Positions 17,689 through 29,335 of a stretch of DNA of 64,000 nt are shown piece after piece. This stretch comes from Planctomycetota bacterium (GTDB taxonomy: Bacteria > Planctomycetota > UBA1135 > GCA-002686595): NCBI GenBank assembly GCA_026692705.1, contig JAPLOE010000213.1, positions 1 to 64,000 on the forward strand, written 5' to 3'. How positions within the stretch are numbered: the first letter of the stretch is position 1; every line of letters begins with the position of its first letter. The notes under the pieces were generated by a model that worked only from the letters and a program-made list of their open reading frames with translations, searched no databases and was not told the origin of the DNA. The position numbers and the translations under genes are program-made.

Positions 17689-19416
17689 ATGCTCCTCGCC
17701 GCCCTCGCCCTCGCCTGCCTCCCCGCCGCCCCGCAGGACCTCGAAGTGCGCGACGAGGACTCGGTCGTCGTGCCGGCGCCGTTGGAAGTGGTGTGGGAGA
17801 CGTTCCGGCAGGCGCCGGAGATCAATGCGAAGGACGGGGATAGTTTCCGGCCCTCGAGTGCTGTCCCGGAGTCGATGCTGCGACTTCGTTCTCCGTGGGA
17901 GTTCTCGATCAGTAGCCTGCCGGAGGGGCACGAGGTCCACCTGACCTTCACGCAGCTGCAGTCGGATCGCACGCTCGTGCGTTACGCGATCTTGGGGCAA
18001 GGCAGCGTCGAGGCCCATGAGCACTGGCTCTCGGTGTGCGATGAGAAGGCCCTGAACTTGATTCGAGGCACTCTCGCCAAGTTCGACGAGGCGCGCGCGC
18101 AAGCCGAAGCCGAGTCGCGCGCGGCTTGGGAAGTCGTGAAGAGCTGGAGCGGCGGCACGTGGATCGCCGAGGCCCGCGACGCGAAGGGCGAAGTCGTCCG
18201 CGCCTGCGCCCGTGTCGAGCCGATCCTCGGCGGCACGTTCGTGCGCGAGGACTTCTGGGAAGGCAACGCGGAAGCGCTCACGCTTCACTCGCGCTCCATC
18301 TACGGATTGGACCCGAAGACGCGCAGCGTGCACTCGTGGACGTTTGGCGCGAGCGCCTGGCAGCGCGAGGCGAGCGTGCACCTCGACGGAACTGCGGCCA
18401 TCGAGCTGCGCTCCTTGCGCGCCTCGCGCCGCGATCCGCGGCCCGTCGTGCGCGTCGAACTGCGCGGCAACGATGCTCACGCCGAGCGTGGGCTCGAGTA
18501 CAAGCGCGTCGCGGAGCTGCCGACGGGCTGGACGCTGAAGGCACAAGACACCACTCAGAGCGCTTCGGCGCTCGCCGAGGAGCCGCTGAAGGCCCCGGAA
18601 GACGTGCTGCGCGCGTCGGCGACGCTCGGACTCGACGTGAAGGACGCTTGCAGGCACCTATACGGGGATGTCGAGCTCAGCAGAGCCGCACTGCACGGAA
18701 CTGACGTCACGGTTCCCGAAGGTGAGTTCATGCCGGTTGACATCGAGACGATGGAACCCGAGCGGTCGTTCTTCCTCCATCTGTCGTCGAGCATCGAGAA
18801 CGGCGACATAGGTACGGAACCGCTGTTGTTTCAGTTCGAGCCCGCCGACATCGACACCTGCACGCTCACCATCTCCGTTCGCGTGGGCCCGGAGATCGCG
18901 GCAGATGCGAAGAAGGCCCTTTCGGCCCGGCTCCAGCACGTGCTCGCCCGCGCCCGCGAGCTCGCGCCGTACACGCCGCAGCCCGAGACGATCGAGAGGT
19001 TGAGGTCACTGGTCGGACCGACGTACGAGGCGACGACGGTCGTGCCGACGGGAGAGACGCTGCGCGCGCGCACGACTTGGGAGAGCTGGAGCCACTCGAC
19101 GTTCGTCTGGCACGGACGGCTTGGGCCCGTGGACGCGACCGAACTGCCCGAACACACGCTGATGCTGTACGCGGTCGACCCCGAGCGCGGCCCGCGCTTC
19201 TGGAAGTTCGGCGCCGATGGTTCGGTCGCGACCGGCGCGGTGCTCGCCCACGGTCCGGGCGGCGTCGCGCACGACTGGCACAGCTCGTCGCCCTCGGGCC
19301 AGGAGCGCCACATCTTCGTGACGCTCGTGCCCGGCAAGTTCGACTACCGCTACGTCGCGCAGCCCAGCCGCTCGGAAGCGACGACGCTCGTCGACCTCAT
19401 GTACGTGCGCCAGTGA
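17689..19416 (+). CDS. Secreted hypothetical protein with SRPBCC-like N-region
   Basis: Signal peptide; VVVPAPLEVVWETFRQAPEINAKDGD. No firm family recognised. Confidence 0.55.
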   Translation: MLLAALALACLPAAPQDLEVRDEDSVVVPAPLEVVWETFRQAPEINAKDGDSFRPSSAVPESMLRLRSPWEFSISSLPEGHEVHLTFTQLQSDRTLVRYAILGQGSVEAHEHWLSVCDEKALNLIRGTLAKFDEARAQAEAESRAAWEVVKSWSGGTWIAEARDAKGEVVRACARVEPILGGTFVREDFWEGNAEALTLHSRSIYGLDPKTRSVHSWTFGASAWQREASVHLDGTAAIELRSLRASRRDPRPVVRVELRGNDAHAERGLEYKRVAELPTGWTLKAQDTTQSASALAEEPLKAPEDVLRASATLGLDVKDACRHLYGDVELSRAALHGTDVTVPEGEFMPVDIETMEPERSFFLHLSSSIENGDIGTEPLLFQFEPADIDTCTLTISVRVGPEIAADAKKALSARLQHVLARARELAPYTPQPETIERLRSLVGPTYEATTVVPTGETLRARTTWESWSHSTFVWHGRLGPVDATELPEHTLMLYAVDPERGPRFWKFGADGSVATGAVLAHGPGGVAHDWHSSSPSGQERHIFVTLVPGKFDYRYVAQPSRSEATTLVDLMYVRQ

Positions 19417-19423
19417 GCGCGGC

Positions 19424-21448
19424 TCAGCGCCGCCCGCTCCACTCGAGCATCTGCGCCTCGAGCGAGGCCGGGTAGCTGAGCTTCGCGTCGACCACGTTGC
19501 CCTGCGCGTCGCGCACGGCCTCGAGCTTGGGGAACACGAAGGCCGACAGCGCCGGTACGTCGAGGCGCGCGTAGCGGGCGACGATCTCGTCGCGCAGGCG
19601 TGGGTCGAACTCCACGCCGTAGCGCTCGATCAATTCCTTGGCGCCCTCGTAGTCGCCGGTGCTCTTGATCTGCTGCACGAGCGCGAGCAGTTCGCCGCAG
19701 GCAGCGCGGAAGCTGCGCGCGTCGAGCACACGCAGGAACGTGCGGCCTTCGCGCACGACCTGCTTGAGTGCCTCGGGATGGCGGTGCTCGATCCAGCGCA
19801 CGATCAGCTGGCGGTTGCGCAAGTGGTCCTCCTCGAGGCGCTCGCCCTCGGGCGCGCGGCGCAGCTGCTGCAGACCTCCGTTGCGCACGTACTGCTCGTA
19901 GCAGGCGAGCGAAGCCTCGGACACGTCGGACAGAAGCCCCAGCTCCTGCAACTTCGGATCGCCCATGAACCACAACGCGACGAGGTCGGAGCGTGCCTCC
20001 TCGAGCGTCGAGTAGTGCTCGCGAATCCACTCGGCCGGGTCGCCCTGCCGCTCCGGCGACTGGCGGCCCGAGGCGTGACCGATCACCTCGTGCAGCGCGA
20101 CGAGCAGCTCGTGCGTCGCGGCCTGCCAGCGCTCCGCACGCGCGAGTTCGGCGGAATCCCACGTGAATTCCGCGCGCGCCGACGGCGAGGCCGAACGCTC
20201 CTGCGCCTCGATCACGTTGGCGAGGCTGACCGACTTCGAGCCGTGGTTCTCGCGCACCCACGCGTCGTTGGGCAGGTTGATGCCGATCGGCGTCACGGGC
20301 CCCGAGTCGCCGGTCTCGACGATCACGTCGATCGAACGCGCGCTGATGCCGACGACGTCGGGCTTGCGGTATTCGGCCGCGTAGGGCATGTGGTCCTCGA
20401 ACCACTGCGCGTTCGCGGCGATCGTGCGCAGTTGCTCGGCCTTGCGCGGGTCCTCGTAGCTCACGATGCCCTCCCACGCGCCCTTGCGGCCGCGCGGATC
20501 GACGTAGACCTCGACGAAGGAGTTGACGGTGTCGACGGGCGAGGTCGTGTCGGCGACCCAGGCGATGTCGTAGGCGACACGATCCTCGCGCTTGCCCGTG
20601 CGGTAGAAGCGGATCTGCGCCTCGAGCGCGCGCCGCGTGGCCTCGGGCGCGAGCGGCAGCGCGGCCTCGAGGTGCTCGACGACCTTCGTGAGCTCCTCCG
20701 CGTACATCCCCGGCTCGACGCCTTCCGCGGGCAAGCCAATGCGCCACGGGCGCTCGACGAGCTTGTCGTCGGGCCCGAGTTCGACGTTGGAATTGAGCGA
20801 GTACTGCTCCTCGAAACCCTCGAGGCGCCGCATCGAAACCCCGGGGCCGTAGAAGTTCGCCGCGGAGGCCTGCACGATGTCGAGCCCGCCGACGCCGCTC
20901 TTCGCCGTCACCATCGGCTCGTGCTCGGGATCGAACAGCAGCGGCCCGAGCCGCTCGACCAACCCGCGCACGCTTTCGCCCTCGCGCAGCGGCAATTTCG
21001 CGCCACTCAGGCGCGCCGCGTCCGCCGCATCGGCGAGTTCGCTGGGCTTGAGCCGCAGGCAGAACTTGCGCGCCGTCGTGTTGTGGTACGGCGAGCTGTG
21101 CACCCACAGCAGTTTCGTGTAACGACGAATCTCCTCCTGCGCGCGCGTGCCAATCGAACCGGAGTGCGTGTAGAGCTCCTCGAAGAGCTGCAGCAGCTCG
21201 GGCCCGTCGGCGCAGCGCTGGCGGAAGTAGATCGTGCGGCCCGCGACGGCGGCCTGGTAGAGGTGCCAGCTCAGCGCACGCTCGCGCGGCGTCAGGCGCT
21301 CGAAGCCGTCGGCGTACACGCGCACAATCGCGACGTCGTCGACACGCTCGAGCAGGAACTTGCGCTCGGGCGTGGACGTCGCGGTCGGGGCCGACTGGCA
21401 GGCGCCGAGAACGCCGACGAAGGCGAGAGCGAGGGCACGGTGCTTCAT
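19424..21448 (-). CDS. Dipeptidyl-peptidase III-like (M49) lipoprotein
   Basis: VALHEVIGHASG (HExxxH-type) with EEARSDLVALWFM; lipobox LGACQS. Confidence 0.85.
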   Translation of the reverse strand: MKHRALALAFVGVLGACQSAPTATSTPERKFLLERVDDVAIVRVYADGFERLTPRERALSWHLYQAAVAGRTIYFRQRCADGPELLQLFEELYTHSGSIGTRAQEEIRRYTKLLWVHSSPYHNTTARKFCLRLKPSELADAADAARLSGAKLPLREGESVRGLVERLGPLLFDPEHEPMVTAKSGVGGLDIVQASAANFYGPGVSMRRLEGFEEQYSLNSNVELGPDDKLVERPWRIGLPAEGVEPGMYAEELTKVVEHLEAALPLAPEATRRALEAQIRFYRTGKREDRVAYDIAWVADTTSPVDTVNSFVEVYVDPRGRKGAWEGIVSYEDPRKAEQLRTIAANAQWFEDHMPYAAEYRKPDVVGISARSIDVIVETGDSGPVTPIGINLPNDAWVRENHGSKSVSLANVIEAQERSASPSARAEFTWDSAELARAERWQAATHELLVALHEVIGHASGRQSPERQGDPAEWIREHYSTLEEARSDLVALWFMGDPKLQELGLLSDVSEASLACYEQYVRNGGLQQLRRAPEGERLEEDHLRNRQLIVRWIEHRHPEALKQVVREGRTFLRVLDARSFRAACGELLALVQQIKSTGDYEGAKELIERYGVEFDPRLRDEIVARYARLDVPALSAFVFPKLEAVRDAQGNVVDAKLSYPASLEAQMLEWSGRR

Positions 21449-21497
21449 CGCCGCATGGTAGCGACGACGGGCGACGCTGGAACGCTAGGATGTGCGC

Positions 21498-22691
21498 GTG
21501 AAACTCCTCGTTCCTGCCCTCCCGCTCGCTCTCGTCGCGCTCGCAGCCTGCGACAAGACCGCGACGCCGCCCGCTCCGGTCGCACCGGCTTCCGTCCCCA
21601 CGAACACCGCCGCCACGCAGGCAACTGCGAACGGCGGGCTCGCGCTCGAGCTGCGTGGCCCGGCGGAAGTCGAGGAAGGCAAGTCGTTCGACGTCGAGTG
21701 CGTCGTCACGGGCGGGGGCGACGCGCCGGTGAAGTACCTGTGGACCTACCAGGGCGTGCAACCGCGCCTCGTCGTCGCTCCGAACGCGGGCGCGAAACAG
21801 ACACTCGCGGCGCCGGAGTGGGTGCAGGACGTCGAGCTCGTGATCGCGGTGAAGGCGAGCGCGGGCGAGGCGTCGGTCGAGCGCGAGCTCAAGGTGCGCC
21901 TGCGCGCCGACGACGACCCGCCGGTGGCCGAGATTTCCGCACCGAAGGCGTGCGAGTGCGGCGAGCTCGTCGCGCTCGTCGGCCAGAGCCACAACGAGCG
22001 CATGCAGGAGATCACGCCGCGCTGGTCGCAGCTCGGGGACGGCCCGCGGGTCGCGCTCGACGGCGCGGATCGGCTTCAGGCGCAGTTCCTGGCGCCGGAG
22101 CACGACGGCCCCTACTCGCTCGAGGTCGAGCTCGCGGTGTCCGACGCGGGCGGCGGCGTCGGCAAGGCCACGGCGCGCATCGACGTCACGTGCGATCCGG
22201 CGTCGGTGCCGTTGCCGAAGGGCTCGGAGCTCGAGCTCGTGGCGTCGCAGGGCGTCGAGAATCCGCTGCCGCGTGGCGCGTGGGTGCTCTCGGGCTCGGT
22301 CGAGCTCGAGCCGACCGGCACCGGCCCCGTCGAGTCGTTCGTGCGCTTCGGCGTCGAGAAGACCGGCGCCGCGCTCAAGCTCGTGCGCGAAGGCAACACG
22401 ACCCAACTCTCCGTCGTCGTGCTCGCGAAGAGCCCCGAAGGCGCGTGGATCCAGCCCGAATTCAACCGCGTGATGCCGCTCGGGCCGTTCCCGTCCGACG
22501 TCCCGCTCGGTTTCGAGTTCGAGAGCGACGGCCGCGAGGTCAAGGTGCGCATCGGCCCCGCCGGCGCGCGCGAGCAGTGGCAGGAGATGCCCTTCGACAT
22601 CTACCTGCTGCTCGACCGCCGCCCGCGCCACTTCGCCGTCGATGCGCTCGGTGGCACGGCGAAGCTCGGACGGCTCGTGCTGAAGAGCTGA
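21498..22691 (+). CDS. Hypothetical lipoprotein with PKD/Ig-like region
   Basis: Lipobox LVALAACDK; VTGGGDAPVKYLWTYQG Ig/PKD-like. GTG start. Confidence 0.6.
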   Translation: MKLLVPALPLALVALAACDKTATPPAPVAPASVPTNTAATQATANGGLALELRGPAEVEEGKSFDVECVVTGGGDAPVKYLWTYQGVQPRLVVAPNAGAKQTLAAPEWVQDVELVIAVKASAGEASVERELKVRLRADDDPPVAEISAPKACECGELVALVGQSHNERMQEITPRWSQLGDGPRVALDGADRLQAQFLAPEHDGPYSLEVELAVSDAGGGVGKATARIDVTCDPASVPLPKGSELELVASQGVENPLPRGAWVLSGSVELEPTGTGPVESFVRFGVEKTGAALKLVREGNTTQLSVVVLAKSPEGAWIQPEFNRVMPLGPFPSDVPLGFEFESDGREVKVRIGPAGAREQWQEMPFDIYLLLDRRPRHFAVDALGGTAKLGRLVLKS

Positions 22692-22692
22692 G

Positions 22693-24606
<1,914 letters not shown>

Positions 24607-24654
24607 GGGCCGCAAGAGAATGACGCGGGCCAGCGCGCGGCGCCACCTCCGACC

Positions 24655-26013
24655 CTACTCCGGCGGAGGCGTGCCGGCCTTGAGACCGTAGCGTTCGAGC
24701 TTGTTGTAGAGCGTTTTCAGGGCGATCCCGAGGGTCGCCGAGGCCGTGCGCTTGTCGCCGCCGTGGCGTTCGAGCGCGTCGAGCACCGCGCGACGCTCGA
24801 GCTCGTCGAGGTTGAGCGTCGGCAGTTCGCCCGACGGCCCGCCGCGGCGCAGCACGTAGCGGTCGACGAGTTCCGGCCCGATGCGCTCGCCGTCGCACAT
24901 CACGCACAGGCGCTCGGCGGCGTTCTCAAGCTCGCGCACGTTGCCCGGCCAGTCGTGGCTCTCCAGCCGCGCGATCGCTTCCGGAGCGAGCTCGAGCTGG
25001 CGGCCCAGGCGCCCGCCAGAGCGCTGCACGAAGCGCTTCGCAAGCTCGGCGATGTCCTCGCGGCGCGCGCGCAGCGGCGGCACCTCGAGCACGAGCGGGG
25101 CGATGCGGTAGTACAGGTCCTCGCGGAACTCACCTTCCGCGATGCGCTTCTGCAGGTCGCGGTTGGTCGCGCTCACCACGCGCACGTCGACGCGCCGCAC
25201 GCGGTCGCTGCCGACCGGACGGATCTCGCCGAACTGCAGCGCGCGCAGCAGCGCCGGTTGCACGGCCTTCGGCAGCTCGCCGACTTCGTCGAGCATCAGC
25301 GTGCCGCCGTGGGCCGCCTCGAACAGGCCGACGCGACGCTTGTCGGCGCCGGTGAACGCGCCACGCTCGTGGCCGAAGAGCTCGCTCTCGACGAGCGTCG
25401 CAGGCACGGCGCCGCAGTTGACGACCACGAACGGCTGCGTCGAGCGCGCGGAGATCGCGTGCAGGTGGCGCGAAACGAGTTCCTTGCCGGTGCCGTTCTC
25501 GCCGACGACGAGCACGTGGCTGTCGCTCTTCGCCACGCGCTCGATCTCGCCGCGCAAGCGCGCCATCGCGGGGCTCGCGCCGACGATGCCGCTGCGCGTA
25601 AGGTCGAGCTCGACCACGCGGCGCAGGCGTTCGTTGTCCTCGATCAGGCCGCGGCGCTCGACTGCGCGGCGCAGCACCTGATCGAGCACGTCGAGGCTCG
25701 CGGGCTTGGTCAGGAAGTCGTAGGCGCCAAGGCGCATCGCCTCGACGGCTTCGGGGATCGCGCCGTGGCCGGTGAGCATCACGGCCTGCGCACGCTCGTC
25801 CGCCGCGCGCAACCGGCGCAGCAGCTCGAGCCCGCCGATGCCCGGCAAGCGCAGGTCGATCAGCAGCGCGTCCGGAGGTTCCGCGCGCACGGCCTCGACG
25901 ACGCCCTCGGCCGAAGGAAAGGCACGCACGTCGAAGCCGAGCTCGCCGAGCTCGATCGACAGCACGCGCCGCAGGGTGTCGTCGTCATCGACGAGGAAAA
26001 GGCGGGGTTTCAT
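24655..26013 (-). CDS. NtrC-family sigma-54-dependent response regulator
   Basis: Receiver MKPRLFLVDDDDTLRRVL...LIDLRLPGIGG; AAA+ GENGTGKE, GAFTGA; Fis-type HTH ASATLGIALKTLYNKLERYGL. Confidence 0.95.
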   Translation of the reverse strand: MKPRLFLVDDDDTLRRVLSIELGELGFDVRAFPSAEGVVEAVRAEPPDALLIDLRLPGIGGLELLRRLRAADERAQAVMLTGHGAIPEAVEAMRLGAYDFLTKPASLDVLDQVLRRAVERRGLIEDNERLRRVVELDLTRSGIVGASPAMARLRGEIERVAKSDSHVLVVGENGTGKELVSRHLHAISARSTQPFVVVNCGAVPATLVESELFGHERGAFTGADKRRVGLFEAAHGGTLMLDEVGELPKAVQPALLRALQFGEIRPVGSDRVRRVDVRVVSATNRDLQKRIAEGEFREDLYYRIAPLVLEVPPLRARREDIAELAKRFVQRSGGRLGRQLELAPEAIARLESHDWPGNVRELENAAERLCVMCDGERIGPELVDRYVLRRGGPSGELPTLNLDELERRAVLDALERHGGDKRTASATLGIALKTLYNKLERYGLKAGTPPPE

Positions 26014-26016
26014 GGG

Positions 26017-27495
26017 TCATTCCAGAGGCAGCTGGATGCGGAACAGCGCGCCGTGGCCGGTGTCGAGCACATCGACGCGCCCCCTGTGGGCCGTGACGAT
26101 GCGGTGCACGATCGCGAGACCGAGACCGGTGCCCTGGCCCGGTTCCTTGGTCGTGAAGAACGGGTCGAAGATGCGCTCGCGCAGCTCGACGGGAATGCCC
26201 GGGCCTTGGTCCTCGACCTCGGTGCGCACGTCGCCGCCTTCGCGGGTCCAGCGCACCATCACGCGCCCGCCCTGCGGGCTCGCGTCGATCGCGTTGTGGA
26301 TCAGGTTGAGCAGCACCTGCTTCACTTCCGAGGGATTGCCCGAGAGCCGCGGCAACTCAGTCTCGATCTGCACGTCGAGCTCGAGCTGGCGCGAGCGCAG
26401 CCGGTGCTCGAGCAGCACGCGCAGCTCGCGCATCAGCTCTTCGGCGCCGAAACTGACGCGCACGCCGTTCTCCGCGCGCGCGAAGTCGAGCAGGCGCGAC
26501 GTGATCTCGTGCGCCCGGTAGGCCTCCTTGGCGATGATGCGCAGGTATTCACGCTGCGCTTCGCCGTCGACCGCGCCCTTGGCCAGCCGTCGCTCGAGCC
26601 CTTCCGCGCAGGAGGCGATCGACGCGAGCGGGTTGTTGATCTCGTGAGCAATGCCGGCCGCCATCGTGCCCAGGCCCGCCAGCCGCGCCGCACGCACGAA
26701 CTCGCGCGTGCGTTCCTCGACGCGCTGCTCGAGCCCGGTGCGCATGCCGTGCAGCTCGTCGCTCATGCGGTTGAACTCGCGCGCCAGCTCGCCGACCTCG
26801 TCGTTCGAGTGCACCGGCACGCGGTGGCCGAGATCGCCGCCAGAAATGCGCTTCACGCCCGCGCGCAGCGCCTGCACGGGCTTGACGACCGAGCGCCAGA
26901 ACATCCAGCTCAGCAGCGCGAGCACCGCCAACGCCACCGCCGTCGTCGCCAGCACCGCGAGCCGCACGCGGCGCGCCTCCTCGCGCATCGCCGTGCCGGT
27001 GTTGCGCGATTCCTCGCGCATTTCCTCGTTCAGCACGTAGGCGTGGCGCCGCGCGACCTCGACCAGCTCCGCCAGTTCCGGCGAGTTCGCGTCGATCGCG
27101 CGCTGGAGCGTGCCGATGTCGTCGCGCAGCGCGCCGAGCAGCCGCGACTCCGACTCGACGTGCTCCTCGCGCGACGGGTCGTCGCCGATCGGACCGCTCT
27201 CGAGCTCGATCAGGCAGCGCTCGGCCTCGCGCATGAAGGCGCGGAACGACTCGCGCTGCTCGTTCGACGGCCGCGAGTCGCCGAGGCTCTCCATGCGGCC
27301 CTTGAACATCGTCATCTCGTGCAGGATGTCGCGCGAGAAGGCCTCCTCGCGGTGCTCCTCCATCACGCGACGCACTTCGATGTGGATGTCCTCCACCGAG
27401 AGCGAGACCTCGATGCCCAGCGCCACGAGCAGCAGCGCGAGCGCACCGAACGCCGCCGCCACGCGCGCGCCGAAGCCGAAGCGCACGACCCTCAT
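26017..27495 (-). CDS. Membrane sensor histidine kinase (HAMP, HisKA, HATPase)
   Basis: AAGIAHEINNPLASIASC, NLIHNAIDASPQGG, DQGPGIPVELRERIFDPFFTTKEPGQGTGLGLAI; two TM helices. Confidence 0.95.
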   Translation of the reverse strand: MRVVRFGFGARVAAAFGALALLLVALGIEVSLSVEDIHIEVRRVMEEHREEAFSRDILHEMTMFKGRMESLGDSRPSNEQRESFRAFMREAERCLIELESGPIGDDPSREEHVESESRLLGALRDDIGTLQRAIDANSPELAELVEVARRHAYVLNEEMREESRNTGTAMREEARRVRLAVLATTAVALAVLALLSWMFWRSVVKPVQALRAGVKRISGGDLGHRVPVHSNDEVGELAREFNRMSDELHGMRTGLEQRVEERTREFVRAARLAGLGTMAAGIAHEINNPLASIASCAEGLERRLAKGAVDGEAQREYLRIIAKEAYRAHEITSRLLDFARAENGVRVSFGAEELMRELRVLLEHRLRSRQLELDVQIETELPRLSGNPSEVKQVLLNLIHNAIDASPQGGRVMVRWTREGGDVRTEVEDQGPGIPVELRERIFDPFFTTKEPGQGTGLGLAIVHRIVTAHRGRVDVLDTGHGALFRIQLPLE

Positions 27496-28103
27496 TTCGC
27501 CGCCTCCGCAGGCGCGAACTCGAGGTCGAGCGCGAGCGTGTCCTGGCCCGCGAGCTCGTCGTAGGGATCCCAAACCATGCCCGGCACCGCGATCACGCCT
27601 TGCAGTCTGGCACCGCCGCCGGGCAGGCGCATCCACGTGCAGTCGAATTGCACCTCGCGGGCGTGGCTGCGCTCGGCGCAGCGGCCGTGCATCGTCGCCA
27701 CGAGCACCCCGGGCACGGCCGAACGGCGCGTCTCGTTGGCCTGCGCGCGCAGCGCCACGTGACCCAGCCGCGTCGCGAGCACCTGATCCCCGACCCGCTC
27801 GAGCCCGAGCGTCAGCGTCCAGCCCTCGTCGCGCGCCAGCGTCTCGACCTGCCCCGCGGGCACGAACACGACCGCCTCCGCGCCCGGCCCGAACACGACG
27901 CGGCTGCGATCGGGGACGATCGCGAGCGTCTGCGCGACGCCGGGTGCACGCGAACCGAGCAAGTCGAGCGCGGTCGGCAGCACCTCGGTCGAGCTCGCGC
28001 GCTGCTCGGGATGCGGCGTGTGCGCGCGGGTCGCCTCGCGAACGCCGAGTGCCCCCAGCGCGATCGCCAGCGGAACGTACGTGATCCACGCCGGGGAGCT
28101 CAC
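27492..28103 (-). CDS. Membrane-anchored protein of unknown function, coupled to the histidine kinase
   Basis: Single N-terminal TM (ITYVPLAIALGALG); overlaps both neighbours by about 4 bp; no family recognised. Confidence 0.6.
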   Translation of the reverse strand: MSSPAWITYVPLAIALGALGVREATRAHTPHPEQRASSTEVLPTALDLLGSRAPGVAQTLAIVPDRSRVVFGPGAEAVVFVPAGQVETLARDEGWTLTLGLERVGDQVLATRLGHVALRAQANETRRSAVPGVLVATMHGRCAERSHAREVQFDCTWMRLPGGGARLQGVIAVPGMVWDPYDELAGQDTLALDLEFAPAEAAK

Positions 28104-29335
28104 GCCGGACTCCTCTCGCTCGCGAGAGCGTGGACCCACACGCGCGGTCGCCACAGCTCGCGCGTCGGCACGTAGTCGCCCGCCACCGACACGATCGTGT
28201 CGACGAGGTGCGGATGCCCCGCGAGCAGCCGGAACGCTGCGCTCACGAGGCGCGGATGCCGCAAGCCTCGCTGCAGGAGCGTCGAAACGGCCGCACGCGG
28301 CGCGATCTCGCGCTTGCGCCCCGCGAGGTACGGCGCGAGCGCCGCCGCATCCGTGCGGTAGTCGTGCAACGCCGGCTCGAGCGCGCTCGCGAGCATCTGG
28401 CCACCCTTGATCGCGAAGAAGATGCCCTCACCCGTCACCGGGTCGACGTAACCGGCCGCGTCGCCGACGAGCGCGACGCCGTCGAGCACCTGCGCGGAGG
28501 TCTTCATCGCCATCGAACCCGTGCCACGCACCGGATCGATGCGGCGGCCGCGCGCGATGCGCTCGCCGAGCAGCGGCGTGCGCGCGAGCCAGGTCTCGAG
28601 CAGCTCGTCGCGTCCGAGCTTCTCGCGCTCGTATTCCGCGCGGTCGAGCACGAGGTTGAGGCTCACCGCACCACCGTCGATCGGCGCGCAGGCGAAGAAG
28701 CCGTGCTCGAGGAAGTGCACCTCGGCGCGGTCGCCCCACGGCACGCCCTCGTAGCGCGTCGTCAGCGCGATCTTGCGCAGCCAGTTCGATTCCTTGCGGA
28801 CGCCCAGCGCCGTCGCGACGCCGGAGCGTGTGCCGTCGGCACCGATCGTCCAGCGCGCGCGGAGCGCGATCGGACTGCCACCCGGCTTGCGCGCGAGCAC
28901 GCCCGCGACCTCGCCGTCGGGACCGCGCAGGAGCTCGTCGACGCGCCAGCCTTCGTACAGGCGCGCGCCAGCGCGTTCCGCCGCGCGCAAGAGCACCTCG
29001 TCGAACACTTCGCGCCGCACGGCCCAGCCGTAGTCGAAGGGAGCGTGCGCGCGGCCGACGTCGACGAATTTCCCGCACACGCGGCGCCCGTGACCGTGCA
29101 GCACCATGCCACGCACCTCGCGCACGCCGCGGGCCTCGAGCTCCGGCCGCAGCCCGAGTTCCTCGAGCATCGGGATGACCTCGGGGCTCATGAACTCACC
29201 GCAGGCCTTGAAGCGCGGGAAACGGCGCGCGTCGACGAGCGCGACCGAGAAGCCCGCGCGCGCGAGCCGCAACGCGGTGGTCGAGCCCGCGGGACCGGCA
29301 CCGACGACGACGACGTCGTGAACGTGCTCACCCAC
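28100..29335 (-). CDS. FAD-dependent geranylgeranyl-reductase-family oxidoreductase
   Basis: VVVVGAGPAGSTTALRLARAG, FPRFKACGEFMSPEV, VALVGDAAGYVDPVTGEGIFFAIKGGQ. Confidence 0.88.
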   Translation of the reverse strand: MGEHVHDVVVVGAGPAGSTTALRLARAGFSVALVDARRFPRFKACGEFMSPEVIPMLEELGLRPELEARGVREVRGMVLHGHGRRVCGKFVDVGRAHAPFDYGWAVRREVFDEVLLRAAERAGARLYEGWRVDELLRGPDGEVAGVLARKPGGSPIALRARWTIGADGTRSGVATALGVRKESNWLRKIALTTRYEGVPWGDRAEVHFLEHGFFACAPIDGGAVSLNLVLDRAEYEREKLGRDELLETWLARTPLLGERIARGRRIDPVRGTGSMAMKTSAQVLDGVALVGDAAGYVDPVTGEGIFFAIKGGQMLASALEPALHDYRTDAAALAPYLAGRKREIAPRAAVSTLLQRGLRHPRLVSAAFRLLAGHPHLVDTIVSVAGDYVPTRELWRPRVWVHALASERSPA

